From contig JACTAT010000001.1 of NCBI GenBank assembly GCA_014526335.1, positions 2,335,851 to 2,399,850 on the forward strand: a stretch of 64,000 nucleotides of DNA, written 5' to 3'. This stretch comes from Chrysaora quinquecirrha (lineage: Eukaryota > Cnidaria > Scyphozoa > Semaeostomeae > Pelagiidae). The position numbers were made by a program, and so were the translations under genes. Below, piece after piece: positions 30,201-38,694 of this stretch. Below the pieces are notes generated by a model. It had not been told where the DNA came from. It saw nothing but the letters and a program-made list of their open reading frames with translations, and ran no database searches. Every line of letters starts with the position of its first letter. The first letter of the stretch is position 1.

Positions 30201-30655
30201 CCTTTTTTGATAAAAAAACACTTTATTTACACCATAGAGGCAGTTCAAGGGGTATCTGGTGGGTTTTAGTAACTAATTTTGCAGAAAGAAGGGCGTTTTC
30301 AAAACCCCTGATTTTGGCCGTTTTTTGGTCATTTAGCAAGGCTATAGACTTAGCTTTTTTCCGATTTTTCGAGGGAAAATTTTTATCCAAAATAGGACCT
30401 TTTTTGATAAAAAAACACTTTATTTACCCCCTAGAGGCAGTTCAAGGGGTATCTGGTGGGTTTTAGCAACTAATTTTGAAGAAAAAAGGGAGTTTTCAAA
30501 ACCCCTGATTTTGGCCGCTTTTTGGTTATTTAGCAAGGCTATAGACTTACTTTTTTGACGATTTTTCGAGGGAAAATTTTTATCCAAAATAGGACCTTTT
30601 TTGATAAAAAAATACTTTATTTATCCCCTAGAGGCAGTTCAAGGGGTATCTGGTA
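27238..30655 (+). repeat. Satellite with higher-order ordering, about 1.55 kb
   Basis: Variant units recur in the same order. One module has CTTAGCTTTTTTCCG, then GGGTTTTAGCAACTAA, GAAAATAGGGAG, TTATTCTGGCC, TTTTTGACG and AATACTTTATTTA. It begins near 27238, again near 28785 and, with changes, near 30345. Between these, other marked units also recur in order: CCGGGAAAA with TTTAGCCCC, then GGCG with GGGGCATCTGG, then TTGTTCATTTAGC with ACACCATAG, then GCAGAAAGAAGGGCG. Numbers of plain units between the markers differ by one or two, so this is an imperfect higher-order repeat of about eight units. Confidence 0.7.
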
Positions 30656-30925
30656 GCAGACAACTGACCTGTGTTACCATTTTTCAGGTTTTCAACAACT
30701 TTTAAAAGCTTACCCAATGCCATCATTATAGTTCGGGGGGTGTCAGTATTGAGTAACTATTCTGAAAAGGAAGTGGCTTGTCGTTGTCTTTGTGCCCATA
30801 ATTGAGTCGATTTCTCGCAAATTTTTTCCTTTATTCTAGAGGCTGGAAATGCTTATTATAGCCTTTTATAAACCTAAGAAGGTGATTCCTCGGAGTGTTG
30901 AACGATTTTGGAAACCACGGATTGT
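30656..30925 (+). repeat. Diverged edge units of the satellite
   Basis: After the last good unit, weak echoes of the monomer remain in the right order: TATTGAGTAACTATTCTGAAAAGG, split here as TATTGAGTAACTATT and CTGAAAAGG, echoes the TAACTAATTTTGAAGAAAAAGG part. CGATTTCTCGCAAATTTTTT echoes the CGATTTTTCGAGGG part, and CTTTATTCTAGAGGC echoes the end of the unit. Array edges commonly hold older, less homogenised copies. Confidence 0.5.
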
Positions 30926-31545
30926 GAAGGATTTTTGGTCATTTTGCCTTAGTATAGCGCTTCCTTTTTTGCCTAAATTGGGACGATTTCGGGTTTTGTT
31001 TTCTCCGTAAACCTACAGCCTTATAGCAGCCTTGAAAGATGCTTCTTATGCTCCCTTAAACGATTTGGCCATTTTGCCTCTATAGCGCTTCCTTCTACAG
31101 GCAGAAGCCTTATACGAGCATTAGAATATTGTTTCTCATGCTCCCTTGAACGATTTTTGGTCATTTTGCCTCTATAGCGCTTCCTTCTACAGGCAGAAGC
31201 CTTATACGAGCCTTAGAATATTGTTTCTCATGCTCCCTTGAACGATTTTTGGTCATTTTGCCTCTATAGCGCTTCCTTCTACAGGCTGAAGCCCTATAGC
31301 AGCCTTGGAGGATGGTTTCTCATGCTGCATTGAGGGGTTGTTGGTCATTTTGCCTCTATAGCGCTTCCTTCTACAGGCTGAAGCCTTAGACGAGCCTTAG
31401 AATATGGTTTCTCAAGCTTCCTTGAACGATTTTTGGCCATTTTGCCTCTATAGCGCTTCCTTCTACAGGCTGAAGCCTTATACGAGCCTTAGAATATGGT
31501 TTCTCAAGCTTCCTTGAACGATTTTTGGCCATTTAGTATAGTCAT
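30926..31545 (+). repeat. Second tandem array, about 92-bp units
   Basis: Five well-preserved starts of TTTTGCCTCTATAGCGCTTC lie near 31074, 31166, 31258, 31350 and 31442, so the period is about 92 bp. A longer, diverged unit precedes them from about 30930. Each unit continues with CTTCTACAGGCWGAAGCC, TTATACGAGCCTTAGAATAT, TTTCTCATGCTCCCTTGAA and CGATTTTTGGTCATTTTGCC. The last unit ends in GGCCATTTAGTATAGTCATG. The piece GATTTTTGGCCATTT..GC..CTATAG..CTT is shared with the large satellite. Confidence 0.9.
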
Positions 31546-31746
31546 GGAATTATCTTTTTGGCGAAAATGGTGCTAATTGGAAAATTGTTGTTAAATATGA
31601 ATCGCTTGGAAGCTATAATGACTTGATATATTTGTGTGAATTTACTTCTTAATATAAGATTTTTAAAACAAGAAAAACAGATTATTAGTTGAGACGCTAT
31701 AGATAAATCAATCTTTTAATAAAAGAACAACCCTACCAGTTTATCA
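31546..31746. other. Probable FGF 3' UTR and downstream spacer
   Basis: The stretch separates the 92-bp array from the FGF stop codon and is AT-rich with no ORF. The minus strand has ATTAAA shortly after the stop. No AATAAA is seen on that strand before about 30830, inside the diverged satellite edge. Confidence 0.45.
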
Positions 31747-31923
31747 TTATGAAATAATTTGAAATAATGTAGCAAAGTCTGGCTTTAAGGTATTTTTAAT
31801 TAAAAATTTTCCGTCCTTGTCGATTCCAAGATACCAGCTTGCATCTGGTATATTTAGACGAAATGTCGAGTGAAAGTTCTCCTCTAAGTGTTCCTTGAAT
31901 ATGCAGTTCTTTGTTGAGAATTT
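31747..31923 (-). CDS. FGF: FGF exon 3: C-terminal core and stop
   Basis: The exon is 177 nt after the acceptor ATTTCAG. It encodes KFSTKNCIFKEHLEEN, then ASWYLGIDKDGKFLIK and a short tail ending at TAA (31747-31749). CxFxE and the WY....GK motif are FGF hallmarks. ATTAAA on the same strand about 30 bp downstream (near 31714-31719) could serve as a poly(A) signal. The end of the 92-bp array is only about 200 bp further on. Confidence 0.87.
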   Translation of the reverse strand, partial: KFSTKNCIFKEHLEENFHSTFRLNIPDASWYLGIDKDGKFLIKNTLKPDFATLFQIIS

Positions 31924-34456
31924 CTGAAATAGAAGTCAAGCAAATGTAATAGAATGTGGAAGGGAATAAAGTTGTGAGGTGTAAGGTGGAGCTTTCATTT
32001 AAGCCATGCCACTTTTTATTAGATGGGAAAAACGTGCTCTTAAGGCTTGGATATTGTAAAAAGATAAGGAAATGTTTAATCCTGTATGATGATAAAAATT
32101 TAGCAAAAAGAAATCTCCAAAAGTAATATGCCAGCATTCTAGTGATAAAATGACGGACCAAAAAAAGCTGGCGAATACCGAATAGAGAGAAAAAGTTATA
32201 GTCAAAACAGATAAAAGTAAAGTAAAAGTAAAGTTGCCGTTTTTGAGTCTACTATTAGCCTAGAGCTACTCAGTCGACTTCACACTTTACCCCTGGTCTG
32301 GATGCATAAAGCATATAGCAGGGTGCAGCCACACACGGCGCTCATAAATACCGACCAGGTTCCCATTTATACACCTGGGTGGAGAGAGGCACATTTGTGT
32401 TAACAACTTGCCCAAGGTTGTTATCTCTGCAACACAAGTGGAAAGACCGTGGCTCGAACCCACAACATTTTCGTTGTGAGTCCAGCACGCTAACCACTGC
32501 GCCACAGAGACCATAAATAAAGCAGACGGACGGCAGAGTCTTACTAACACTAGTTTCGGTAGATAGAGGCCAAACAGTAACAGATCTAGGTTGCGACTTA
32601 ACAAAAACAGGAAAAAGAGGGTTTCGAAAGATCAAGGAGACAAAACAACAGACGCTGAGACTAGAAAAAAGTAGGCCATCAGCAAAGATAGACAAAAAAG
32701 ATGAAAGGACGAAAGACTAAACAACCGAAAGATAGATCAGCATTCACGCAGACAAACAAAAACGGACCAGACAGACATAAGACAAAAACGGATCAGACAG
32801 ACATACCAGAAAGACAAGAGTCTGAATGATAGAAAATCTGCACAGACATAGAGACAGACGGACAAACAGACAGACAGACATACAAGCAGACAATCCAACA
32901 GGCAGACAGACAGAAGGACAAACCAGATAGACTGGCAGATATACTAGGCAGGAAAATGCCAAGCACGAAATATTGACCTGAAAGATGAGAGGATGAAAGG
33001 CTGGACAACAGAAAGATCGACCAGCATTCATGAGAAAAGCTGCTTTAGCTCAAAGACAATTGTTTTTATACCTCTCAAACACTTCATAGACAAGGGTCAG
33101 AAGGATAGAAAATCTGAACAGGCATACAGACAGACAGACAGACATACAGACAGACAGGTGACGCTTTTTAAGCATAGTCAAATAATTAAGTAATACTTAC
33201 ACTGACATATATGTCGCCACTTTGGCTGTTCATACAAAGAAAACTATCAGCCTTGATTCCCTTTATTTCAACAAGATCTTTCCCAACTGTTGTTACATTC
33301 ATTTTACCTATCGGAAAAGAGATACGATATAATACAATGCTGAGTAAAATATCAAACATATAGTCGAATAAAGCAGCGTTAATAAAAAATGGGCTCCCAG
33401 ACAAGGTCGCATGCCGTAACTATTGAAGGTGCTGTGGCGTCGTGGTGTAATCCAGCTGACTCGTGGTGTCGAAAGCTCAGTGTGGTTAGGGTTCGAGCCC
33501 AGCCACGGTAGCGTCACGGCCAGGGTTGTGGTCTCGATTAGGTAACCTGCTACTGAGATTCTAGCGACTGGCGCTAAAACACCAATTCACCTTCACCTTC
33601 AATTAAATCTCCGTCTTGACTATTCCCTCTCTCAATATAAGCCCCCAAACAAAATCCGACCAGGTCTATAGCCAATCAAGGCACAATATAGATAACCACG
33701 TGATAAAATCTAGCTATCACTTTGGTTGACCGACTTCAGGATGTACGAAAGTAGTTTGTGAGCGAAAAACTGAATTCACCTCAGTCACGCCTGGAATTTT
33801 AAGTTCCATTGAATCCAAGGTAAGAAAGGTACGATTGGAAGCGAAATTGAAATACCATCTCGTCGCTGTTATTGAAATCTCCTCTGTAACCCCCGTAAAA
33901 ATACAAGTTCTGTTGAAACCAAATGGTATGGGGTAAAAGGGAGAAGGTATGATTGGAATGCAAGGTTGCAAAACTAACCAGAAGGTCAATGACCATCGAT
34001 GATTCTCCTCCGTAACCTCCGTATAAAAATTCAAGTTCCACTGGGTCCTAGTGTCAAGGCGTCGAAGCGACAGGGGTATAGTTGTCAAGAAAAACTAAAA
34101 AACTTACCAGCAGGAGAATCACTGTCGCGTGTGCCTGAAACTTTGAGGCCACTTATCTGTATCATCCAATGAAAACGATTGACTAATCTTCCAGTTTTAC
34201 TTAAAGTTTTCTCTGATTGTTTCTCGGGTGGTTTGCCTTTATTTCTGACATCTTCATGGGCGTTATCACCATCAAGGGGCGAGCCTTTGTTTCGCGATAT
34301 CTGTCCATGTTTTTCATCTTCGTTTATGATCTCGCCTCGTTTGAGTGCTCTGACAGAGCCTCGTTTTGGTTGCATGTTCTGTGCACTCTTCGCCTTGCAT
34401 ATTATTGCCAACGATATCCATAGAATGACAGCCTGAAAGTAACAATAACGTTCCAT
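31747..34456 (-). CDS. FGF: Fibroblast growth factor, three exons, 210 residues
   Basis: Secreted growth factor of the FGF family, which signals through receptor tyrosine kinases at the cell surface. The coding exons are 34108-34456, 33201-33307 and 31747-31923, with GTAAGT donors and consensus AG acceptors; the phases (1, then 0) join without a frame break to give 210 residues, a usual FGF length. Residues 1-25 form a signal peptide with a hydrophobic run ending in KAKSA. A basic, charged linker follows to about residue 88. The beta-trefoil core starts at RLVNRFHWMIQISG with the typical SGTRDSDSPAG turn. Exon 2 gives VEIKGIKADSFLCMN, and exon 3 gives KNCIFKEHLEEN and ASWYLGIDKDGKF. The two family cysteines (C141 and C159) are present. 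The ATG at 34454-34456 was chosen because the signal peptide follows at once; an in-frame ATG lies 33 codons upstream. The subfamily cannot be assigned by eye. Confidence 0.88.
32210..32512 (-). mobile_element. tRNA-derived SINE, family C, in FGF intron 2
   Basis: Read on the minus strand, the head is tRNA-like: box A in TGGCGCAGTGGTTAGCG and box B in GGGTTCGAGCC. It is followed by a roughly 200-bp unrelated body and an A/T-rich tail of repeated ACTTT units (AAAGTAAAGT on the plus strand). ATAAA occurs on both sides and may be a short target-site duplication. The tRNA part does not fold as a complete tRNA because the anticodon arm is broken, so this is not a tRNA gene. Confidence 0.75.
32690..33170 (+). 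repeat. AGAC-rich simple repeat with a segmental duplicate
   Basis: Long runs of degenerate (CAGA)n occur at about 32750-32960 and 33115-33160. The non-repetitive lead-in is duplicated about 289 bp apart: GAAAGATAGATCAGCATTCA near 32730 and GAAAGATCGACCAGCATTCA near 33010. Both are followed by a GATAGAAAATCTG motif. The duplicate suggests a larger tandem duplication in this FGF intron. Confidence 0.8.
33201..33307 (-). CDS. FGF: FGF exon 2: central trefoil strand block
   Basis: The exon is 107 nt, completes a split glycine codon and ends on a codon boundary before GTAAGT. It encodes GKMNVTTVGKDLVEIKG followed by IKADSFLCMNSQSGDIYVS. The VEIKG...FLCMN...G.IY pattern is the most recognisable FGF segment. 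The acceptor is CCGATAG. Confidence 0.88.
33428..33600 (+). mobile_element. tRNA-derived SINE, family A, copy 1 (FGF intron 1)
   Basis: The head GTGGCGTCGTGGTGTAATCC and GGGTTCGAGCCC fit box A and box B of an RNA polymerase III promoter. The body GGTCTCGATTAGGTAACCTG, then CTGAGATTCTAGCGACTGGC and a CACCTT-repeat tail, are shared with the copies at 49155-49330 and 52661-52815. Confidence 0.85.
33720..34070 (-). repeat. Three-unit tandem repeat in FGF intron 1
   Basis: Units of about 120 bp share, on the plus strand, CTCCTCYGTAACCYCCGTA, AAAATWCAAGTTC and GGTAYGATTGGAA. The best copies are at about 33820-33918 and 33943-34045, with a weaker one at about 33765-33815. On the minus strand the whole stretch is open for 123 codons (34088-33717), with a recurring VTEE motif. 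It lies inside an FGF intron, and I see no evidence that it is translated. Confidence 0.6.
34108..34456 (-). CDS. FGF: FGF exon 1: signal peptide, linker, start of core
   Basis: It codes for 116 residues plus one base. Donor GTAAGT lies at 34107-34102. The hydrophobic segment AVILWISLAIIC and the polar residues after it support secretion. The last residues (SGTRDSDSPAG) are the usual FGF turn before the second exon. Confidence 0.85.
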
Positions 34457-34713
34457 TCCTCGAACATTACACAATCCGCCAGTTAAAAGATAGGATGCAA
34501 GGATACAGCTAAGTCTATTATTCAAATATAATAGGCCTTTCAAGAACGATGGCAAACCATTTCAGAATGTCTGGCCTAGAATTATCGTGCAAAATTGCTA
34601 TAAAAATTATTCGAAGACGGAATTAAGAAAAAAGAGCAAACCCCCGAGTTACCTAGAGGTCAAGCAACTACACGAGAAAAGGTATTCTGCAAGCTAAATA
34701 TTTCGTTCTTACT

Positions 34714-34847
34714 GAGGGGAATTTCACTCTTCAAAAAAGCGTATGAGATTTCTGTTAAAACAAGAGGATTTCAAAGGGATTTTCATGAAAACAATAGGAT
34801 TTCCAATCAAGCTACAAGAGATCTCCAAGGAGTGTGTTGTCCCTCGG
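34714..34847 (+). mobile_element. hAT-like MITE, copy 2, with 8-bp target duplication
   Basis: A 134-bp element is flanked by TTCTTACT (34706-34713) and TTCTAACT (34848-34855), an 8-bp duplication with one mismatch. The ends GAGGGGAATTTCACTC and GAGTGTGTTGTCCCTC are imperfect inverted repeats. The interior has AAGCGTATGAGATTTCTG, as in the copies at 391-522 and 57003-57134. Eight-base duplications and C/T-A-GGGG ends are typical of hAT elements. Confidence 0.75.
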
Positions 34848-35356
34848 TTCTAACTATATATACTTTGGATGCTTTGTTGGCATTTTCTTAGTTAGCCAAG
34901 GAACTATTTCTTGGTAACCTCCTGTTTTTGGTAGGCCTTCCAAATTCTGGAAATGGTATAGGCTTAGCATGAAAAATTTTCCTGTACCAAAACACATCTG
35001 CCGAAAATAGTAGGCTGATCAGAACAAACTCGAACTAAACCATTCATGTTAAAGTGAGAACGAAATTCCTTGCGATGTCTGCAAAACCTTGAAGCGTTGG
35101 GGACAGAAGGTGTTGCAGGCTTGCCAAACCCGCAGTTTTCAGAAGACGGTACGAAGGAAATACGTTTCGACGTCTACCGAAAATGGAAGGCGTCTGCTGA
35201 TAAAAGAATGTGACCAAAAAATACGCCCTTAATTTCAAGGGTTACGCTAGGTTGTGTTATGTTCTAGAATGAAAGGTTCTTCAGACGTGGGTTTTCAACG
35301 TGTGATGTGAAATTTCAAACTAAATATCTGCGAATAACAAAATTAAAATTGCTTAC

Positions 35357-35433
35357 CACAAAGGTTGAAGTGAAATGCTTCATCTTTTGGTTTTGCCAGC
35401 CAGATATTAACGGTTATATTCACGGAATTATTG
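35357..35433 (-). CDS. Candidate exon, gene unknown
   Basis: A 77-nt open stretch is bounded by TTTCTAG on one side and GTAAGC on the other. Only one frame is open, with entry phase 2 and exit phase 1. It would encode NNSVNITVNIWLAKPK followed by DEAFHFNLC, with two N-x-S/T sites. It does not fit in frame onto the FGF or KHDRBS-like exons identified here, so it is either part of an unrecognised transcript or a chance match. Confidence 0.25.
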
Positions 35434-36919
35434 CTAGAAAGACAGACCGATATAGATAAGTGATTTTCTGATAAAAAAAGCGAATGAATGCATAACTTGT
35501 GAACCTTGATACAAACAACACCCGCGAATCAGACGGTTCAACGATCGAACAATAAACAACATTAGCGTGATTTTCATGTTTCCTGAAAGTAAACTTTAGT
35601 CTCCGTTAACCGCGCAGCAAACATGGCGAGGAAAGCCATCATATATTACGCCAGATCTTCACTAGGCGGATCCTTTATTTCTATTTTTCTTCTCTCGGTC
35701 GCTGCAACGACCTAAGAAAATTCAGTGTAGCGACGAAATCTGTCCTTTAGCGCGAAGAATTTCGTGTAGTGGACATCGGGCATTTTGATGATAATTCGCC
35801 AGACGCAAACTGAAGCTTCGAGTATCTTAGAAAAATTAATTTTCTTGTTCCTACGGTTTTTGCGCCAAGATAACGAAAATTAAGGGGCGTCGACCCTTAC
35901 GATCTTATGGGAACCAGGCTTAAAAACCTACCAGACCTACAAATTTACAGAAATAAGCCTAAACTAAACGCAAATTAAAATTCTACCAGGTCTGCCGCTG
36001 TTAAAATCAAGCAGAGTGATTCTATCATTTGTCGAGTAGATTTATTGCCTGAGTCCCAGTTATCGCTCATGAGACCGAGGCTTGCACTCAAATGAGATCG
36101 CTCAAACTGGCGCTCAGTAGTTGTAAAGGGGTGTCAGGGTGGTGGAGGAGCGGAAACTAACGGCTCAAGCAAGTCTAGCGCTAGAGATCTAGAGGAACGA
36201 AGCAAACTGCCTCGTTTTGATAACGAAATATGCGAATCAACAACAAAACCCAATTCGACAACATTGCTTCGTGAAGCAAAACATTCTTTTCAAGCACTAT
36301 CTAAAATAGACATGGAGCACTGTAAAACTAGCGTTGGCATATTTCAAGTGAGAACGTTTCCTCCAAACTAACAAGAGGGGTGCTTATTCGAGGAAGGCCC
36401 TCCCTCGATAGTTAAATAAACGTTAATCAAAGAGATTGTCCTTCGAGAAATGAAAAAGACACAACAACTGCTTAATAGATTTTTTCTACCAACACTCCTC
36501 GGGGTATTTACGTCAGAAACATACCAAAACAACTGTCTAAGGAAGAAGTTGAACCCGGATGGGAATCGATCTCTCATAAGAGCGCCATATCCGGCGTTGT
36601 ATTTTTAATTAGCGCCCCTTTTAAAACCGAAGAGGACACCTGCTGTTTCTGGTAGGGATGCTAACCGGGGTATATAAGGTACACGGAAAATTGAAGGGCA
36701 AACTGTCAGTTGCTGGCGACCTGTACATGAACCCAATTAGGATGGCAAACGATTTGATAGAAACAAGCTCAACAAGCACAGTGTTTCAGGCATTGAATGC
36801 TTAGAACTAGCCCTTACCAATGCTTGACTACGAAGATTTATGAGCTGGACGAAACACAAGATTAACTGCATCTAGGCCGCCACAAAATAATTTTCAAATT
36901 TCGCTTTATGCTAATAAAT

Positions 36920-37692
36920 TTAGAGACAGCCCAGGTATATCCTTTTCGATAGGCAGGTAGCACTTTCATTTAGTCCAATATTCAATAACAGAGAATTGCA
37001 TAGTGTAGCACAGGCAACCTAGGTAGTCTCTATATACTAATGAGTGAAAACGCTAATGAGCAAGCAGGCTAATAACTTAAGAGACAGTCCTCGTACATTC
37101 TTTTTGATAAACAGGTAGCACTTTGATCCAGTTCAACTTTCAATTACAGAGAATTGCATAGTATAGCACGGGCTGCCAATCTAGTCTCTACATACTAATG
37201 AGTGAAAATGATAATGAGCTAGCAGGCTTATGAATTAAGAGACAGTCTAGGTGTATCCTTCTTGATAAACAGGTAGCACTTTGATCCAGTTCAATATTAA
37301 ATTACAGAGAATTGCATAGTGTAGCACGGGCTGCCTAGCTAGTCTCTATATACTAATGAGTGAAAATGCTAATGAGCTAGCAGGCTAATAACTTAAGAGA
37401 CAGTCGTCATGTATCCTTTTTGATAAACAGGTATAACTTTGATCCAGTTCGACATTCAATTACAGAGAATTGCATAGTATAGCACGGGCTGCCAAGCTAG
37501 TCTCTACATACTAATGAGTGAAAATGATCATGAGCTAGCAGGCTTATGAATTAAGAGACAGTCTAGGTGTATCCTTTTTGATAAACAGGTAGCACTTTGA
37601 TCCAGTTCAATATTAAATTACAGAGAATTGCATAGTGTAGCACGGGCTGCCTAGCTAGTCTCGATATACTAATGAGTGAAAATGCTAATACG
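36920..37692 (+). repeat. Tandem repeat, 158-bp units in B-A-B-A-B order
   Basis: Five units start at about 36922, 37080, 37239, 37397 and 37555 with GAGACAGTC. They share GATAAACAGGTAGCACTTTG, ACAGAGAATTGCATAGT and TACTAATGAGTGAAAA. Two subtypes alternate. Type A has GCATAGTATAGCACGG and CAGGCTTATGAATTAA; type B has GCATAGTGTAGCAC and CAGGCTAATAACTTAA. The true repeating module is therefore a dimer of about 316 bp. The fifth unit is cut near CTAATACGCTG. Confidence 0.9.
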
Positions 37693-37790
37693 CTGACATG
37701 AATGGCTACACCATTTATCTTGAAGCTCCTCCGCATATTCAAAACCCTGATGTGTAGATTCATCTTAATGATAGAATTGTGAAGGCTTAC

Positions 37791-37942
37791 ATCTCTCGAT
37801 AGTAATGCTGAGTTTTCAAGGTGCACATTTTCAAGGTTTTCAAGGTTGCTAAGGGGCTTCTTCCCAGCACTCACTGGCTGTGAATAAGATCCTCTATGCT
37901 TTCTGTAATTGTCTATTCCTTGGTGCAAGATCGACTTTGTGA
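37791..37942 (-). CDS. Candidate downstream exon, possibly KHDRBS-like gene
   Basis: A 152-nt open stretch ends at a good GTAAGC donor. With the acceptor CGAATAG, entry phase 1 gives 51 codons: VTKSILHQGIDNYRKHRG, then SYSQPVSAGKKPLSNLE and so on. Its entry phase matches the exit phase of the candidate exon at 39562-39663, so they may be consecutive. The acceptor has a poor pyrimidine tract and no known domain is seen. Beyond the donor the frame stays open by accident into the 158-bp repeat. Confidence 0.35.
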
Positions 37943-38235
37943 CTATTCGTTTTGCAGGTGTAGCTATTACTATATTTCTGATTTTATCAAGGTTGTTTTA
38001 TGAATTATGAAAACTGATTAAATGCCAAGAAATCTGAAGTATGACAATTTCGAGTTTAATCACAATTGTTTGCAAATTAGGCTGGTACCGCCTCGGTACC
38101 AAGCAGCTTTTATACAAACAACATGTAGAAAGTCAATGCTACAGTTGAAGAGTATTGGACGTTAGCATTCTATCCTATAACTCCCTAATATTCAAATCAC
38201 AGTGCAAAAATTTCTGATAAAGTGCCAGTAAAAAC

Positions 38236-38306
38236 CAAACCTCGCTGTGCTTCTGACACCACGAGGGTGCTGGATTAGGCCATGACGACCCTGTTTTCAC
38301 AGCACC
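38236..38306 (-). mobile_element. SINE family A, truncated head
   Basis: The minus strand reads GTCATGGCCTAATCCAGC and CTCGTGGTGTCAGAAGC, matching the 5' head of family A (TAATCCAGCTGACTCGTGGTGTC). The body and tail are missing. It explains the open frame seen here at 38175-38429. Confidence 0.6.
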
Positions 38307-38694
38307 TTCTGGCCTCTTTTCAATGAATGCTGCTCTTGCTTTAGCATTGTATGAAGTTGCAGAAATTAAGCAGACATTTTCAGGAACAAGTAAATTTCTT
38401 TGAAGGTAGCCAGGTACGAAAACAGTCACAATGTTTAGTCAATTTAATCAGACATACGATCACATTAGCAGAAAATATGTTTACTTGTAAACAAGAATAC
38501 AAAAAGCAGTCAGTATACCAACAAACCTGTTGTAACGTTTATAGAAAAAGTATTACAAAACCTGCTTAGAAACACGACAAAAATATATCAAAATGTGAAC
38601 AAGATACAAAATCTAAAAAAATATATTTGAGAAGAAAGTTTCATAACAAAACATCTAAATAACAGAACGAAGGGGAGAGTTGATGGTAGATAGG

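Larger units (their letters stand above)
523..30655 (+). repeat. Tandem satellite array, about 155 units of 190-198 bp
   Basis: A single motif repeats head-to-tail without interruption. Landmarks in order within each unit are GGTATCTGGTGGGTTTTAG, TAACTAATTTTGAAG, a short A-run, TTTTCAAAACCCCTGATT, TTGGCCGTTTTTTGGCCA, TTTAGCAAGGCTATAGACTT, CGATTTTTCGAGGGAAAA, TATCCAAAATAGGACC, a T-run, GATAAAAAA, CACTTTATTTACCCC and TAGAGGCAGTTCAAGG. Spacing is exactly 190 bp in the homogenised core (for example around 10063, 10253, 10443 and 10633) and about 197 bp in other blocks. Many 60-120-codon ORFs occur on both strands, but they follow the repeat period and break whenever the unit length leaves the frame, so they are not genes. 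TGGCC-GTTTTTT-GGCCA can form a short hairpin. Each unit also carries AATAAA on the minus strand. Function is unknown; centromeric or heterochromatic satellite is the usual guess for such an array, but nothing here proves it. Confidence 0.97.
34457..36915. other. FGF upstream region, mostly without features
   Basis: Apart from the hAT-like MITE at 34714-34847 and one candidate exon at 35357-35433, no coding exon or repeat was recognised. It should contain the FGF promoter, but no convincing TATA box or start site can be named. Confidence 0.4.

Noticed and set aside
523..30655. Dozens of 60-178-codon ORFs on both strands
   Set aside because: They repeat with the satellite period, occur in overlapping antisense pairs and stop whenever the unit length is not a multiple of three. 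They carry no known domain. The longest (4549-5085) only reflects neighbouring units of about 198 bp.
523..30655. CRISPR array
   Set aside because: There are no unique spacers between repeats; the whole unit repeats, and the DNA is from an animal.
523..30655. A full CENP-B box in the satellite
   Set aside because: Only the first part (TTCGNNNNA) is present; the required CGGG is not.
32440..32512. tRNA gene
   Set aside because: Box A and box B are present, but the anticodon arm does not pair and the sequence continues into a SINE body and tail.
32287..32695. Minus-strand ORFs of 105-117 codons
   Set aside because: They lie over SINE family C and low-complexity flanks.
32744..33031. Cysteine- and serine-rich minus-strand ORF
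   Set aside because: It is the translation of the AGAC-type simple repeat (VCLPVCLS-like runs).
37563..37928. 121-codon minus-strand ORF as a complete gene
   Set aside because: Its second half runs into the 158-bp tandem repeat by chance. Only the part before the GTAAGC donor is kept as a candidate exon.
38175..38429. 84-codon minus-strand ORF as an exon
   Set aside because: Much of it is a truncated SINE family A head, and the possible donor GTTTGG is poor.
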